Made by a program: the position numbers and the translations under genes. A stretch of DNA of 64,000 nucleotides from positions 9,764,001 through 9,828,000 of the forward strand of contig OY986436.1 of NCBI GenBank assembly GCA_963920525.1, in the 5' to 3' direction. Positions 47,801-58,205 of this stretch are shown here, piece by piece. Numbering within the stretch: position 1 is the stretch's first letter; every line of letters begins with the position of its first letter. The notes beneath the pieces were generated by a model, which had not been told where the DNA came from, did not search any database, and worked only from the letters and a program-made list of their open reading frames with translations. Origin of the DNA: Dichetophora obliterata (taxonomy: Eukaryota; Arthropoda; Insecta; Diptera; Sciomyzidae).

Positions 47801-50800
47801 TTTTGTTAAAAGAATTTAAACCGTATGGACATATTTACCTGTGGAACGAATGCGCATTGTTTTTAAGTTTTCGGGAACTATTACAATTCTCAACCGCACA
47901 ACTCATATTGCATTTGTTTTAGTGGTTTTTTTTCTTTAATTTTGTTGCTTTTTAAGCAGTGAAAAATGCTTAAAATTAAATTATTTTCAACTATTTTGCT
48001 GAGGAGTCTTGCAATCAGATGCCAGGGTTCTCAAAACTGTCAAAAAACACACTCTTTCTCGCTCGCACAATTTATGAATGGTGCGACAGTTCACGTACAG
48101 TGTATGTGTAAGCAACACCATTTCCTTATATTTTACTTCTTTGATTTTTGTCGAATCATTTGGTGACCGCTCCCAAATTTTTAATTTACATTGAAATAAC
48201 AACAATGCATGACCATGATGAGCCATGACCGCCACCGTAACAGGGCACTAAGTGTGTGCATTTTTAAGAACTTTTCAAGCAAAAAATATTGCAAAAACAT
48301 TAAAAGAGTGAAAACATAAAGTGGAATGGCGAATGGAAGAAATTATTAATTTAAAAACAATTCCAAAATTAAATTTGATGAGATGAAGTGCCCACCCAAA
48401 TAGTATAGCATGAAATCTGGACATCATGAAATTCAATTTGACAGTTCGCATGCAATCAAATATTGCAAGTGGAGACAGTGTATTTTGACGCTCCCTATAT
48501 TTTTCTATAGGTGCGCATGAAACAACTGCTGAGGCAAAAGCATAATTTTTTGTTTTGTTCTTCTATCCTTCTGACGCTTGTAAAACGTCAATTGAGTGAA
48601 CTTCGAACTGACACCTCTGTATAACATAGTTTGTGTGGCTACACTCTGTTTCGTTCGAAATTTGGATTAGCAAATTTGTCGTATTCGTAGCATAGCTTTA
48701 CGTTCGTAAATTCATTACGACGGATTAACTTTAAAGTATTAACTTCTAATTAAAAAATGTATGAAAAGCATGAAATATATTGAAAGCTTAGCTTTTAAAT
48801 TTATTAAAATTTTTTTTTAAATGCTTGAGTATATATTTCGCCATTATTTTATACTTTAATGAATTTGATTTTGAGAATATAAACATTTTCAAAAATAAAT
48901 CGATAAAACTCATTAAAAAATACAATACGTTAAAAATCTAGATTAAAATATATACGAATTTTTTAATTTTGAAAAATTTGCACACTATTTTGGTACAGGC
49001 CAGTGGCGTAGATAGCTTTTGGTTGTAGGGGCGGGGGAATCCGTAAGAAATATAATAATCTTAAAAAAGTTTAATTAATACCTAATTAATCCAAATGTCA
49101 TGTTTAACATCCTTACTTTGTTAAATCGTCGAAAAACGGTAGGTAGGTAAAAAAATTATTAGCTTGTTGAATTGAATCTAATGGCGTTTTCGTTTCTCGA
49201 AAAAGTGTTGCATATTTTTTGCCCTTTTTCTGCCATATTTGAGAAATCTGAATTTTTTTCTTCTTTTGAAGTCAACATTTTCGCGAAAAGAACACGATTC
49301 AATTTTAGAGGTCACTATTTTTATACTCAAGAGGGCAGAATTTCTTTTGTAACTTTTTATTTTTTACATAACGCATACCCACATCTGCTAAAATGTTAAA
49401 TTTCTTACTCATACCAACATTTTGACATAAAAAGTTTTTAAAATGATGTTTCATTACAACTCTTATTGACCACTAAAAATTGAATTTTTGCCATTTTTAA
49501 AACCACTGTAAAAGACACATTTTCATTAGATTTTCGTGGAATTGTTATTGTTGCAAAGGTATTAAGTTCTTCTCAATTAGCCATTTAGAAAAAGTGATTG
49601 GATTAAGCTTACTTGCAAAATGTTAGCCAAGGTTCAAAGTTGTGATTGCTGTTAACTGTTGGCCTGTATAGTATAGTGGAGAGGGCGCTAGAATATCAAC
49701 CCAGACGTTCCCGGTTCAAAACCGTGTTCGGTCGTGGTTTTTTTCACTTTCTTTGCTCTTTACTACATTCAAGAATTATGAAAACTTAACATAGAATTCC
49801 ACGAGTTAATTGTAGAAAATATTGAATTTAATAAAAGACAAAAATCACAACTGAGGGCTTAAAATACAGCAAGGCAAGTTTTCTTGAAGGCAAGTCGAGT
49901 TTGATAGTGAAAAATGAGAACGGTACAGCTTCTTGCACCGGCGAATTTTCTTTTTTTATTCTTATTTGTCAATTTAAGATGGCTGCGCATTGTTTGGTAA
50001 ATATATTTATACATAAAAGTTACGTATTCAAATACTAATTTCCAATTGTAAAGAAACAATTGGAAAAAGCTTATTCAAAAACTAATTTCCAATTGTAAAG
50101 AAACACTTGCATTAAGCTTAGAGTAAGGAATATTTTTCCAAGGGATCGTTTTCTTTTATTCTAGAATTACTTGTAAGCATTTTCCAATAGTAATCTTAAA
50201 CTTTTTCCAAGCTTGATGCTTACGGTTCTTAACTTGTTTAAAGCTTATCCAAGCTTGTTTGGCTGATTGGGTTCTTTCTTTTTGTATGTCGCTTTAATCA
50301 AAGCTGTGAGCAAAAATTGACAGAACGTTAGGAATCTACCCGGTAGTCCAAATCTCAAAGAAATCTTGAATGAATCCTGCACGATTTTTTTTCTTCTTTC
50401 ATGAAACATGCTGATTCGCTTATGCATTTCGTGGACGAAAATCTCATATAAAAGATCCAAATTCGTGCATTGTTTGAAAATTTTCTGTTTTCGATGAACG
50501 AAAAAAAGACCGATTTGTTAAAAAATTATCGACAAATGTATCTCATATCAAAGAAATCATCATTAAATATTCGTGCACGATGACTTGGACTGCAGGGTAC
50601 TTTAGAAATCTGATAAGATGATACATTTCTTACTCATACAAACAATTAATTTCATTTGTTCACTGCTTTGTCGGTCGGATTTAATGTCATCTTTATTCTT
50701 ATCGGTTATACGGTTGGCGCACTACAAAATTATTCTCAAAATTCTCAATACAACAGCAAAAACTAAGTTCTTAGAATGCCAAAACTAAAAAAATTACCCC

Positions 50801-52397
50801 AGTGTACAGTGCATTTTTTTAATTTTAGGATGACATTTGGGTTTTTTTTTTTAAATTTTATAAATCTAATCGTCGGATTAGAAAACATGTATTATGAATA
50901 TGGTATTAAAAACTTGTGGTATCATATGGTTTTTTTTATAAAATTCGTCAAAGTTTAACCTTTTTTAACAAAAATAAGCTCAATAAAACTCAAAAAATAA
51001 AGTCAAGATTAAACAATAATAACTTCGAGCACAAAGCATATTTCAAGGTTTTGTTTTTTGGACTTTTTTATGTCTTAATAGCCATTGAATTTAATGCAAT
51101 AAAATATGTTAATAAATAAAAATAGAAAAATCGTTGAAATATGACTGCAAATTTTTCAATGAATGAAAATTTAAGTAAAATTTAGTAGAAAATATCTAGC
51201 TAATTACGCATTATTAATATCGAAGGATATAACTATCATAAAATATCGTACTTCTACCTTCTTTTTTTGTAAAATCCTACTGCATCTAGCTGCTGCTAAT
51301 AAAACCCACTTAATTTGAAAAAGTCTTAAAAATATAATTTTTTTTTAAATTTTGTTAATTTGGTAGTATTGTTTTATAGGAGATATATCTAAAAGTTATC
51401 CGATTTGAAATATTTTTAGCATGACGCTTAAATTAAGTTTAATAAACTAGTTTTACTCTTTAAAAATAGAAATAAGCAATTTTAAGCGGGTTTTTTTTAT
51501 TAAAAAAAAATATGGTTTGTATGGGAGGTAGGCGATGCAGTTGACCTAGAATTATAATTTTCTGGGCTGTTACTTAATTTAGGATAAAACTAAGTATATA
51601 ATTATAATATATTTTGACGTGATTCCAACTTAGTGTACGTTTTACGAGTTTGTAAAGAACACAGTTTTGATTAAAGCGATACACAAAAAGAAAGAAGAAC
51701 TTAATACCTTTCCGACAATAACAATTCCACGTTAATCTAAAAAAATGTCAGTAGAGGTAAGTAAGAGTTATAATGAAACATAATTTTAAAAACTTTTTTA
51801 TGTCTTTAACATTTTAGCAGATGTGTGTATGCGTTCTGTGAAAAAAAAATTACAAGCAAAAACCATGTTTTTTTTTACCAAAATTGCTTCGGCGAATTTT
51901 CTCCGATTTGAAAAAAGTATGCAGAAATCAGTTCAATGAATTCCTATAACTTTTGAGACCCCGAACGGCGGAATCTAAATTTCGATCCGGTCTACTACAC
52001 ATTTCACTCATTTTCTAGTAATTGTTGACTGATTTAGAAAAATTAAACACTGAACTAAAACAAGTTTTGATAACTTATTTGAGAAAAAAGGATCAATTCA
52101 CAATAACGTGAGATATTTGGAAACGTTTCCATGGCTTTGGGTGGGTGGGATCCAGACCCGTGGACACCGCCCCATATCTACGCCACTGGTATAGGCTATA
52201 ATGTAAAATTGTCATACCTAAAACGTGAAGGGTACTTTTTTTGCAGTTCCTCCGCAGCATGATAGTCCGCTACTAGATCATTACACAAGTTTTCAGGTCT
52301 ATCGCAATCAGGATTACCAGGACACCAATCACGATGCTTGCGTGATTGCATTGTACCACGTGGATCACGAACCAATAAAAGAATGCGTACGTTCAAA
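41872..52397 (-). CDS. Carbohydrate sulfotransferase, C-terminal three exons (partial)
   Basis: Golgi-type enzyme that moves sulfate from PAPS to a sugar of a glycan. Visible exons (minus strand): 52397-52218, 42265-42064, 41994-41872, about 167 residues; phases agree at both joins. The first begins LNVRILLLVRDPRGTMQSR, the 3'-phosphate (PAPS) binding motif with its Arg and Ser. RFRTLRYEDLS follows, split by the first intron, then EILQFFGLPFDPMVEQFL and the end ILPPPFA. It resembles the CHST keratan/GlcNAc 6-O-sulfotransferase group, including fly CG9550/CG31637-type proteins. The N-terminal anchor and 5'-PSB loop are not found up to 64000, so upstream exons probably lie outside the window. 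The intron between the first two visible exons is 9952 bp and full of transposons. Confidence 0.83.
42266..42879. other. Sulfotransferase intron, unique AT-rich part
   Basis: No recognised repeat or gene before the first SINE. Confidence 0.45.
42880..43508 (-). mobile_element. tRNA-derived SINE, copy 2, interrupted by a MITE
   Basis: Matches copies 21399-21739 and 43743-44093, including GGTTTAATTCCC at the B-box and the CCTAGTGGGTAGAG A-box region (minus strand). It is split by the MITE at 43107-43416, so the SINE is older than that MITE. Confidence 0.85.
43107..43416. mobile_element. MITE, GGGGTATTCAC family, complete copy inside the SINE
   Basis: 310-bp element with ends GGGGTATTCACGATTC and GAATCGTGAATACCCC, long inner inverted repeats, and TA flanks (43105-43106, 43417-43418). 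Reference copy for those at 18701 and 23980. Confidence 0.9.
43743..44093 (-). mobile_element. tRNA-derived SINE, copy 3
   Basis: 351-bp full copy in minus orientation with A- and B-box regions, flanked by the 14-bp target duplication TTTATTTTAGTTTA / TTTATTTTGGTTTA (43729-43742 and 44094-44107, one mismatch). Confidence 0.9.
44170..45010 (-). repeat. 150-bp tandem repeat element, inverted copy
   Basis: Five diverged ~150-bp units, marked by CCTCCCATACAACGTTACTTT-like phrases near 44402, 44551, 44698, 44848 and 44998. It begins with a conserved end (GATCAGCATCACC, AGGCGTGGC). The same structure lies in opposite orientation at 54410-55110. A widespread type of fly repeat; class uncertain. Confidence 0.75.
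45138..45276. mobile_element. Small inverted-repeat element
   Basis: Ends TGGAATTCCCA and TGGGAATTCCA, about 135 bp apart, with inner ACGATTCGAATCGTTG palindrome. Tentative MITE. Confidence 0.5.
45277..46117. other. Sulfotransferase intron, AT-rich, no feature
   Basis: Nothing recognised. Confidence 0.4.
46187..48477. mobile_element. MITE, TGTCTCCAC family, copy 2, split by a hAT-like insertion
   Basis: The left part 46187-46362 and right part 48249-48477 together match the 433-bp copy at 23544-23976. The gap between them is filled by the element at 46363-48248. Confidence 0.88.
46363..48248. mobile_element. hAT-like non-autonomous element nested in the MITE
   Basis: 1886-bp insertion. TGTTACGGTGG at the left matches CCACCGTAACA at the right. 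A likely target duplication TAAGGGTGT / TAAGTGTGT flanks it, and the split host MITE proves the borders. Its interior contains a diverged palindrome: 46890-47040 pairs with 47330-47480, sharing CAACAAAACTAA and TTTATGGGTAT. No transposase seen. Confidence 0.7.
48586..49000. other. Sulfotransferase intron, AT-rich spacer
   Basis: Includes the outer foldback arm near 48600-48645. Nothing else seen. Confidence 0.4.
49663..49735 (+). ncRNA. tRNA-like sequence (SINE head or tRNA pseudogene)
   Basis: TAGTATAGTGG (A-box-like) is followed about 40 bases later by GGTTCAAAACC (B-box-like), then TCGGTCGTGG and a T run. The T-arm can pair at four of five positions. The acceptor and anticodon stems do not fold cleanly, so it is a retroposed or decayed copy rather than a working tRNA gene. 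It lies in the insertion within the left hAT arm. Confidence 0.5.
50024..50125. repeat. Short tandem duplication
   Basis: Two ~55-bp copies of ACTAATTTCCAATTGTAAAG, separated by GGAAAAAGCTTA. Confidence 0.75.
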
Positions 52398-53062
52398 CTG
52401 TAAGTAAAAAGAAAAAAAAGGAAATACAAGAAATTAGAATACATGTATGCATGTAATTTATGTAGATAGAAAAATTAAAAGTAACTTAGTCTAAGATTAA
52501 CTTAACTAATCTAAACCTAGATGAAAAACCAGCTAAAAGTTTTCCAAAAGATTTCGATACAAATTAAAGGCACCAAACGACACCAAATCACCAGATATGT
52601 TGGCGATTTTAAATCTAATGTAGCAATCTTTAATAGTAATGTATAAATAATACAAATAGTTTGCATAGAAATTTTTGTTTCTAGAAATTTGCATAGTAAG
52701 TCAAAAATATTAGGAATGGTTTTATTTAATTTTGGCGTTATTTTATTTTTTGGGTTTTATATCAATTTTAATTTTGGGTGTTATTTCATTTTTTTTCGGT
52801 TCAGTAAAGTAATGGCCAAAATTAGTGTTGTCAAAAATTCGACGAAATATAAAAACCGGTTTTTGAATAAACCGAAAATGAACATTTTTAAAACCGGTTT
52901 TTCGTAAATAAAAAATAGCCGATTTTCTAAAAAATTATTTAGTTAATATACATTTTTAAATTTAATAAAAAATTTATAGAAAAATAAGAGGCATCGTATA
53001 TTTTTCTTTAAATATAGTCCATTTAAATAAAGGTTTTATTAAACGTATTTAATAATACATTA
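52398..53062. other. AT-rich region upstream of the first visible sulfotransferase exon
   Basis: The splice acceptor (TTTACTTACAG on the minus strand) lies at its left edge. Nothing else recognised. Confidence 0.45.
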
Positions 53063-53063
53063 A

Positions 53064-53302
53064 GGGCCAATTTTCCAGTGCGAGTTTAAACTTAAGTCAA
53101 ATTAAACCGAGCTTAACTCACCAAAGTTGGACGTTTAAACTCGGTTTAGGCAAAAAAGAAACACATTATATGTCAATTTAATTCAATTTAACTTCAACGA
53201 ATGATAAAATATCTAGTTAAACCCAGTTTAAACGTCCAATTTTGGTGAGTTAAGCTCGGTTTAATTTGACTAGAGTTTAAACTCGCACTGAAAAAATGGC
53301 CC
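53064..53302. mobile_element. Foldback MITE with ~85-bp arms, TAA target site
   Basis: Arms start GGGCCAATTTTCCAGTGCG and end in the reverse complement. Inner blocks TTAAACCGAGCTTAACTCAC and GTGAGTTAAGCTCGGTTTAA pair. Flanking TAA (53061-53063, 53303-53305) suggests a PIF/Harbinger-like origin. Confidence 0.83.
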
Positions 53303-53587
53303 TAAGACAAAAATAACAGTATTAAAATTAAACCCATGTATATGAAAAACAGTGAACACATTTTTAGTTTTTCTATTAATTGTTTTTTTGCTTACAATTA
53401 TGTATTTTTTATTAGAAAAGTCCGTCCATTCGTCGACAATGATAGAAAAATTACTATTTTTTATTTTACTTCTTTAAAAAATCGATCCAAAAAAAAACAA
53501 AAACTCATCCACCACGAAGATTTTCCGATAAATAATCGTTTATTTTATAAAAATTTGCATACGCTTAAAATTAACAAAAATTATCAA

Positions 53588-53804
53588 CCCAATTCTGAAT
53601 GATTTTTTCCGGGAAATTGGAAAAGGGAGTTTTGATTTTTAAGATAGCGGATAGAGATATCACATTTTTTCAATACTCACACTCATGAGTATTGACAGTT
53701 GTTGAAAAAATTGGCATTAAAAATTTTTAGAATGTTTTTGAACTTTATCTAAAAAATGAAAACTCCTTTTTCTAATTCCCCGGGAAAAATCATTCAGAAT
53801 TGGG
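53588..53804. mobile_element. MITE, CCCAATTCTGAA family, copy 3
   Basis: 217-bp element with ends CCCAATTCTGAATGATT and AATCATTCAGAATTGGG. Same family as 14091-14304. Confidence 0.85.
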
Positions 53805-54409
53805 CTGAATATTTTTTTTTTAATTAATATTTATTATAAAGTTAATCCACAATTAAAGTTTTTTTTTCTATATGACCTTGTTATTTATTATGCTGATTTT
53901 CTGTGATTTAAATACAAATTCTTAATGTTTGATGATAATTTTTGATTTAAGCACTAGCAGCTGGGACTATTTAAAAAATTTTTAAATTTCAAGTATTTGA
54001 AAATGTCGTATAACTCGGCCAGAGAAACCCGGTTTTTCGAATACTTCGAAATTCTTAATAAAAAAAAAACCAAAACCGAAAAATCAATAAATCGAATAAC
54101 CCGCAACCGGGAATGACAACACAAGCCAAAATACAAATCGAAAATTTCATAATGAAATAATGCCCAAAGTTGCATAAAATTTTTTTTAGTGTTATTTACT
54201 TTTTTCATTTCGGGCTTTATATGACTGAACCGAAATTTGGGTTTAATTTCATTTGTAAGTTGGCATAACTTCTCAGAACGCTTTCCAGGTCGGTGGCGCA
54301 AGGAAATATCGCCCAAAATAAAAATCGACCAAAAAAAAAAAAAAATTAAAAATCACAAAAACGAAAAATTACCAGCAACTAAATAAAAGCTAGTAAGGAG
54401 TTATCTTCG
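53805..54409. other. AT-rich spacer with a copy of a small repeat
   Basis: 53845-53945 (ATGACCTTGTTATTTATTATG and GATTTAAATACAAATTC) matches 57784-57915 inside the large palindrome. No gene. Confidence 0.55.
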
Positions 54410-55110
54410 ACTGGGCCGAAGTTAAAATACCTCCACGGACGACGATTTTTCCAAATTTCATACCTAAAGTTTACATTAATTGTTAAAGGTTTTGTGCAAA
54501 ATTTGAAGTCATTAGATTAATTTTTGAGGAATTGAAAGAGATTTTACCATTTTGATGAATTCACTTTGTATGGGAGGTAGATGTGATTTTTATTCGACTT
54601 TTACAAATTTTAGACTAAAAATGCATATTAAAGGTTAAAGCTTATGTGCAAAATTTGAACTCATTAAATTTGTTTTTGTGGAATTTAAAGAGATTTCACC
54701 GTTTAGGGTAAGTCACTTTGTATAGGAGGTAGGCGTGGTTTTCATCCCATTTTTACAAATTTCATACTCAAAGTTTATAATAAATATTAAAGACGCTGTG
54801 CAAAATTTGAAGTCATTATATTAATTTTTTTGGATTTTAAAGAGATCTTACCCTTTTGGTTAAGTCACTTTGTATGAGAGGTAGGCGTGGTTTTCATCCG
54901 ATTTGGCTCATTTTCGAATAAAAAGCTTATATATTGAATTTCCTTACGATAGCTACAAAATTACGGCTGTTATCGTGACCACAGACGGACAGGCGGACAT
55001 GGCTAAATCGACTCAGGGGTGATGCTGATCAAGAGTATATATACTTTCTATGCTGGCCACGCCTTCTTATCGGCGTTACAAACGGAGTGACAAAGTTAAT
55101 ATACCCCTAT
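54410..55110 (+). repeat. 150-bp tandem repeat element, direct copy
   Basis: Units with CACTTTGTATGGGAGGTAG-like phrases near 54565, 54717 and 54867, ~150 bp apart. The conserved end CAGACGGACAGGCGGACATG, GGGTGATGCTGATCAAGAG and TTAATATACCCC is a phrase repeated widely in fly genomes. Inverted relative to 44170-45010. Confidence 0.78.
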
Positions 55111-55374
55111 TATGTTTTTTAAACGTGGGTTATAAAAAAGCCATTTCAAAAAAAATACAAATACAAAAAAAAAAAAAAATTAAAAAAATAAAAAAATGCA
55201 AAATCGCACAAATTTTTACGATCCAAAATTGACAAAATATTTGTTAAAGTTCGTTTTCGCAAATTTTTTTTAAAACATTTGCATAATATGTCAAGTCAAA
55301 TATTCTAATGCATAAAATTGAAAAAATCAAGAATTTTTTTCGTTTTTCGATAGTTCATATATTCAAGAATAGCT

Positions 55375-55785
55375 GCGTTTTATTCGTTCTGGTTTAACCA
55401 GTGAACGAATAGATCGCATTAGTTAAAGCTTTGTAAGTTTTGCCTTAGACCGTTTGGGGCATTGTCGCCAAATGATATGACCAAACGGCTGATTGCAAAA
55501 CAATACCATTACTACTTCTGACCGCTTGGGGCATTGTCGACGATGATATGACTAAACAGCACAGATGTTTCTTTGCCAGCATTGGGTGACTAAGAAGGGT
55601 TGTAAACCAAACTCTTACTTGCGAGTGCTGCCACAAACTAAACCAATAGCGACATCTATAGAGCCGTAGCGAAAAAAAAATAGTTCAACGGGATGAACTA
55701 GCTACTGAGCAAGTTCATCTTTTTGTTAGTGTTCTGCATGTTATTTAGAACCTATTTGGTTTAACCCGAACGAATAAAACACGCC
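55375..55785. mobile_element. MITE with TTTTATTCGTTC termini
   Basis: The left end GCGTTTTATTCGTTCTGG pairs with CCGAACGAATAAAACACGC on the right. Inside, a ~90-bp block with TTGGGGCATTGTCG is duplicated (55447 and 55525). Confidence 0.75.
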
Positions 55786-56344
55786 TAATATCTTCTTAAA
55801 ATGATTTTTCAAAATAGTGTCGTCAGGTAGACTGCCTGAAACTTAACTTAAAAGCGTTTTTCTCGAAACTGCTTTTTCCAACACGTTTGACTAATATCGC
55901 AAGTTCTAATGGACCGATTAACTAAAAACTTGGTATGGGCTTTTCTTATGCATCCCTCTACGTAGAAATTTAGTTTCTTATATTTAATTCTTATGTAGAA
56001 ATTTAGTTTCTTATATTTTTAAAAAAATCAAAACTTTGAAAAAGGCAAAAAAAGGATTAATAATTCTTATTATTAAAAAATTTTCAAACAGTCGCCATTT
56101 CGAGAAAAAAAAGCATTTTTCTTTCCCTAGTCCAGGATATAGTATAACCCTCTTTTTTTAGATGATTAGAAGGGTTGAAATCGTGTCAAGATGGAGGCAC
56201 CCTTTTTCTAGCACCCCCACTCTACCAGCCTGTAATTTTTTCAATTTTTTTTTAGATTTTTTTTTTTGTAAAGGGTGTTTTTAGCTGGTTGTTGTCAATG
56301 GTGTTTGGCAGTTAAAAATGTCAAACTGTGTCGAAATATTAATA
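55786..56344. other. AT-rich spacer, no gene seen
   Basis: Nothing recognised. Confidence 0.4.
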
Positions 56345-58205
56345 AACATAATATGTCGGCCATTCTAAGCCTAATGTAAGTTTTTTTTTGAGAAAGTGAC
56401 CTCATGGTCTTCGATTTTCTTGAAATTTTGGCCATAGGTTCCTTTTCCGATTATAAGAATATAAGTTCGTTATGTGTTTTTTATCGCCATTTTTTGTAAA
56501 GTTATGGAAGTCCATTTTTTGCTAAAAGTAGAAATTATGAAAATGGGGTCATATCCAATAAATCATATCTGTATCATCTGTTATAATACGTTCACACTGA
56601 AAGCTTAATGCGAATTTTGAGATTTTACTTTATATATTTGTCCCTGTTACTCCTACAAAGATTAAAGGGCCGTTCGTAAATGTAACCCTATAACCCATAT
56701 AACCCTATTTTTATAAATGAAGTATCGTTAGAAAGCTATTGAAAAGCGATTAAGACAAAAAAATATATTTTTGGAATTTTTATGCTAGAGTTGGCAACTT
56801 TTTGGAAAAATAATTTTAATTTTATGAAAAAAATATACTTTCCACTAAAAAAAAATGGCGATGGCCAAATGATACGTTTTTTCGCAATCTCAATTTTTCT
56901 GACCTACATCATTTCACTTTATCGTTCATAACTTCTATGCAGTTTGAGATATTTATACAAAATTTTCAACAGAAATGTTTGCCTTATTGGGAACAATAAT
57001 TCTTTATATACAATTCTATATATAATTCTTGGCCCATAAAACTGGAAAAACCGACCAAAAATTATAACTTTTAGTTTTATTTACTTTTATTTGTAGTAAG
57101 TTTAGAAAATTTTAAATGTCATATTAAAACTTCCTAAATTCTTATCAAATTTGCTCCAAAAATTTTTGAAATCGCTCTAAAAACAAAAAGGTTACAACAA
57201 TTTTTCAATCGGCCCTAAAAAACAAGTGTCAAAAAAGTGATACAGACGCTTGGTTTGTGTCTAAAATAACAAAAAGTTCTTTATGATAACCCGTTGTAAA
57301 TTTCATGTTTTAGGGCCGATTGAAAAATTGTTGTAACAAAATTGAATAAAATTGAACGAGTTTTAATATGAAATTTAAAATTTTGCAAACTTATTACAAA
57401 TAAAAATGAATAAAACTAAAAATTCAATTTTTTTAATTTTTCTCGGTTTTTACAGTTTTATGGACCAAGGTAGCGTGTGAGGTCATTATTATTATAAAAA
57501 AGAAAAGTAGTCATAAAAGTAGTATTGGTCCTAATTAGGCAAATATTTTTGATGAAGATTTTGTGTAAATATCTCAAACGGTATAGAAGTTATGAACGAT
57601 ACATATATGTCAGAAAAATTGAGATTGCGAAAAATCGTATCATTTGGACATCCTAATTTTTTTTTGGTGGAAAGTTTATTTTTTCTTAAAAATTCTTAAA
57701 AGAAAAGGCTCGTTTTGAGATGTGAGCATATTAAATCTTTTTTCAAAAAGTTTACAGCTCTAGCATAAAAATTCCAAATATATGTTGATTTTATATGATT
57801 TAAATACAAATTCTAAATGTTTGATAGTTTAAACCATACTTGATTAGAATTTGTATTTAAATCATATAAAATCAACATAATACAAATAACAAGGTCATTT
57901 AAAAAAACTTTAATTCCAAATATATTTTGTTTTTAAAAAATCGTTAAAGATACTTCATTTATACAAATAGGGTAACAAATGACGGAGATGTGATTTATTG
58001 GAAATAGTACCATTTTCATAATTTTTACTTTTAGCAAAAAACGGTACCTCCATACCCTTACAAAAAATGGAGATATAAAATATTTAACTTATACTCTTAT
58101 AAGTGGAAAAAGAACCTATAGCCAAAATTTCAAGTAAATCGAAGAGCATGAATGAGGTCAATCACGATTTGCGTTAGGCGTGGAATGGCCGATGGTTTAT
58201 ATTAT
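56345..58205. repeat. ~1.86-kb palindrome with ~880-bp arms
   Basis: Arms 56345-57215 and 57300-58205 are diverged reverse complements over their whole length. Examples: GGCCATTCTAAGCC with its partner near 58180; AAATTTTGGCCATAGGTTCC (56433) with its partner near 58110; GCAATCTCAATTTTTCTGAC (56885) with its partner near 57620; TTTTTCAATCGGCCCTAAAA near 57203 with its partner near 57310 at the centre. The right arm carries a ~130-bp insertion (57784-57915), itself palindromic. Transcription would give a long hairpin RNA. Confidence 0.88.

Larger units (their letters stand above)
46118..48585. repeat. Outer foldback arms around nested MITE insertions
   Basis: 46118-46181 (AAGCGTTCGGAGGATAGAAG, TTATGCTTTGCCTCAGC) is the reverse complement of 48515-48585. 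Further out, CTATATTATACAGAGG near 43645 pairs with CCTCTGTATAACATAG near 48620. The TGTCTCCAC MITE sits between these inner arms. Confidence 0.7.
49001..52188. mobile_element. hAT element with long inverted arms, no transposase
   Basis: 3188-bp element with ends CAGTGGCGTAGATAG and CTATCTACGCCACTG, typical hAT termini. An 8-bp target duplication, GTACAGGC / GTATAGGC, flanks it (48993-49000, 52189-52196). Subterminal inverted arms reach ~560 bp: AACGCATACCCACATCTGC near 49370 pairs with 51815-51835, and GGAATTGTTATTGTTG near 49539 pairs with 51715-51735. The left arm is interrupted from about 49579 to 50264. No transposase reading frame. Confidence 0.82.

Noticed and set aside
54867..55090. 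CGGACATGG...TTAATATACCCC phrase as a conserved non-coding element
   Set aside because: It is a common dispersed fly repeat end, and a second copy lies at 44170.
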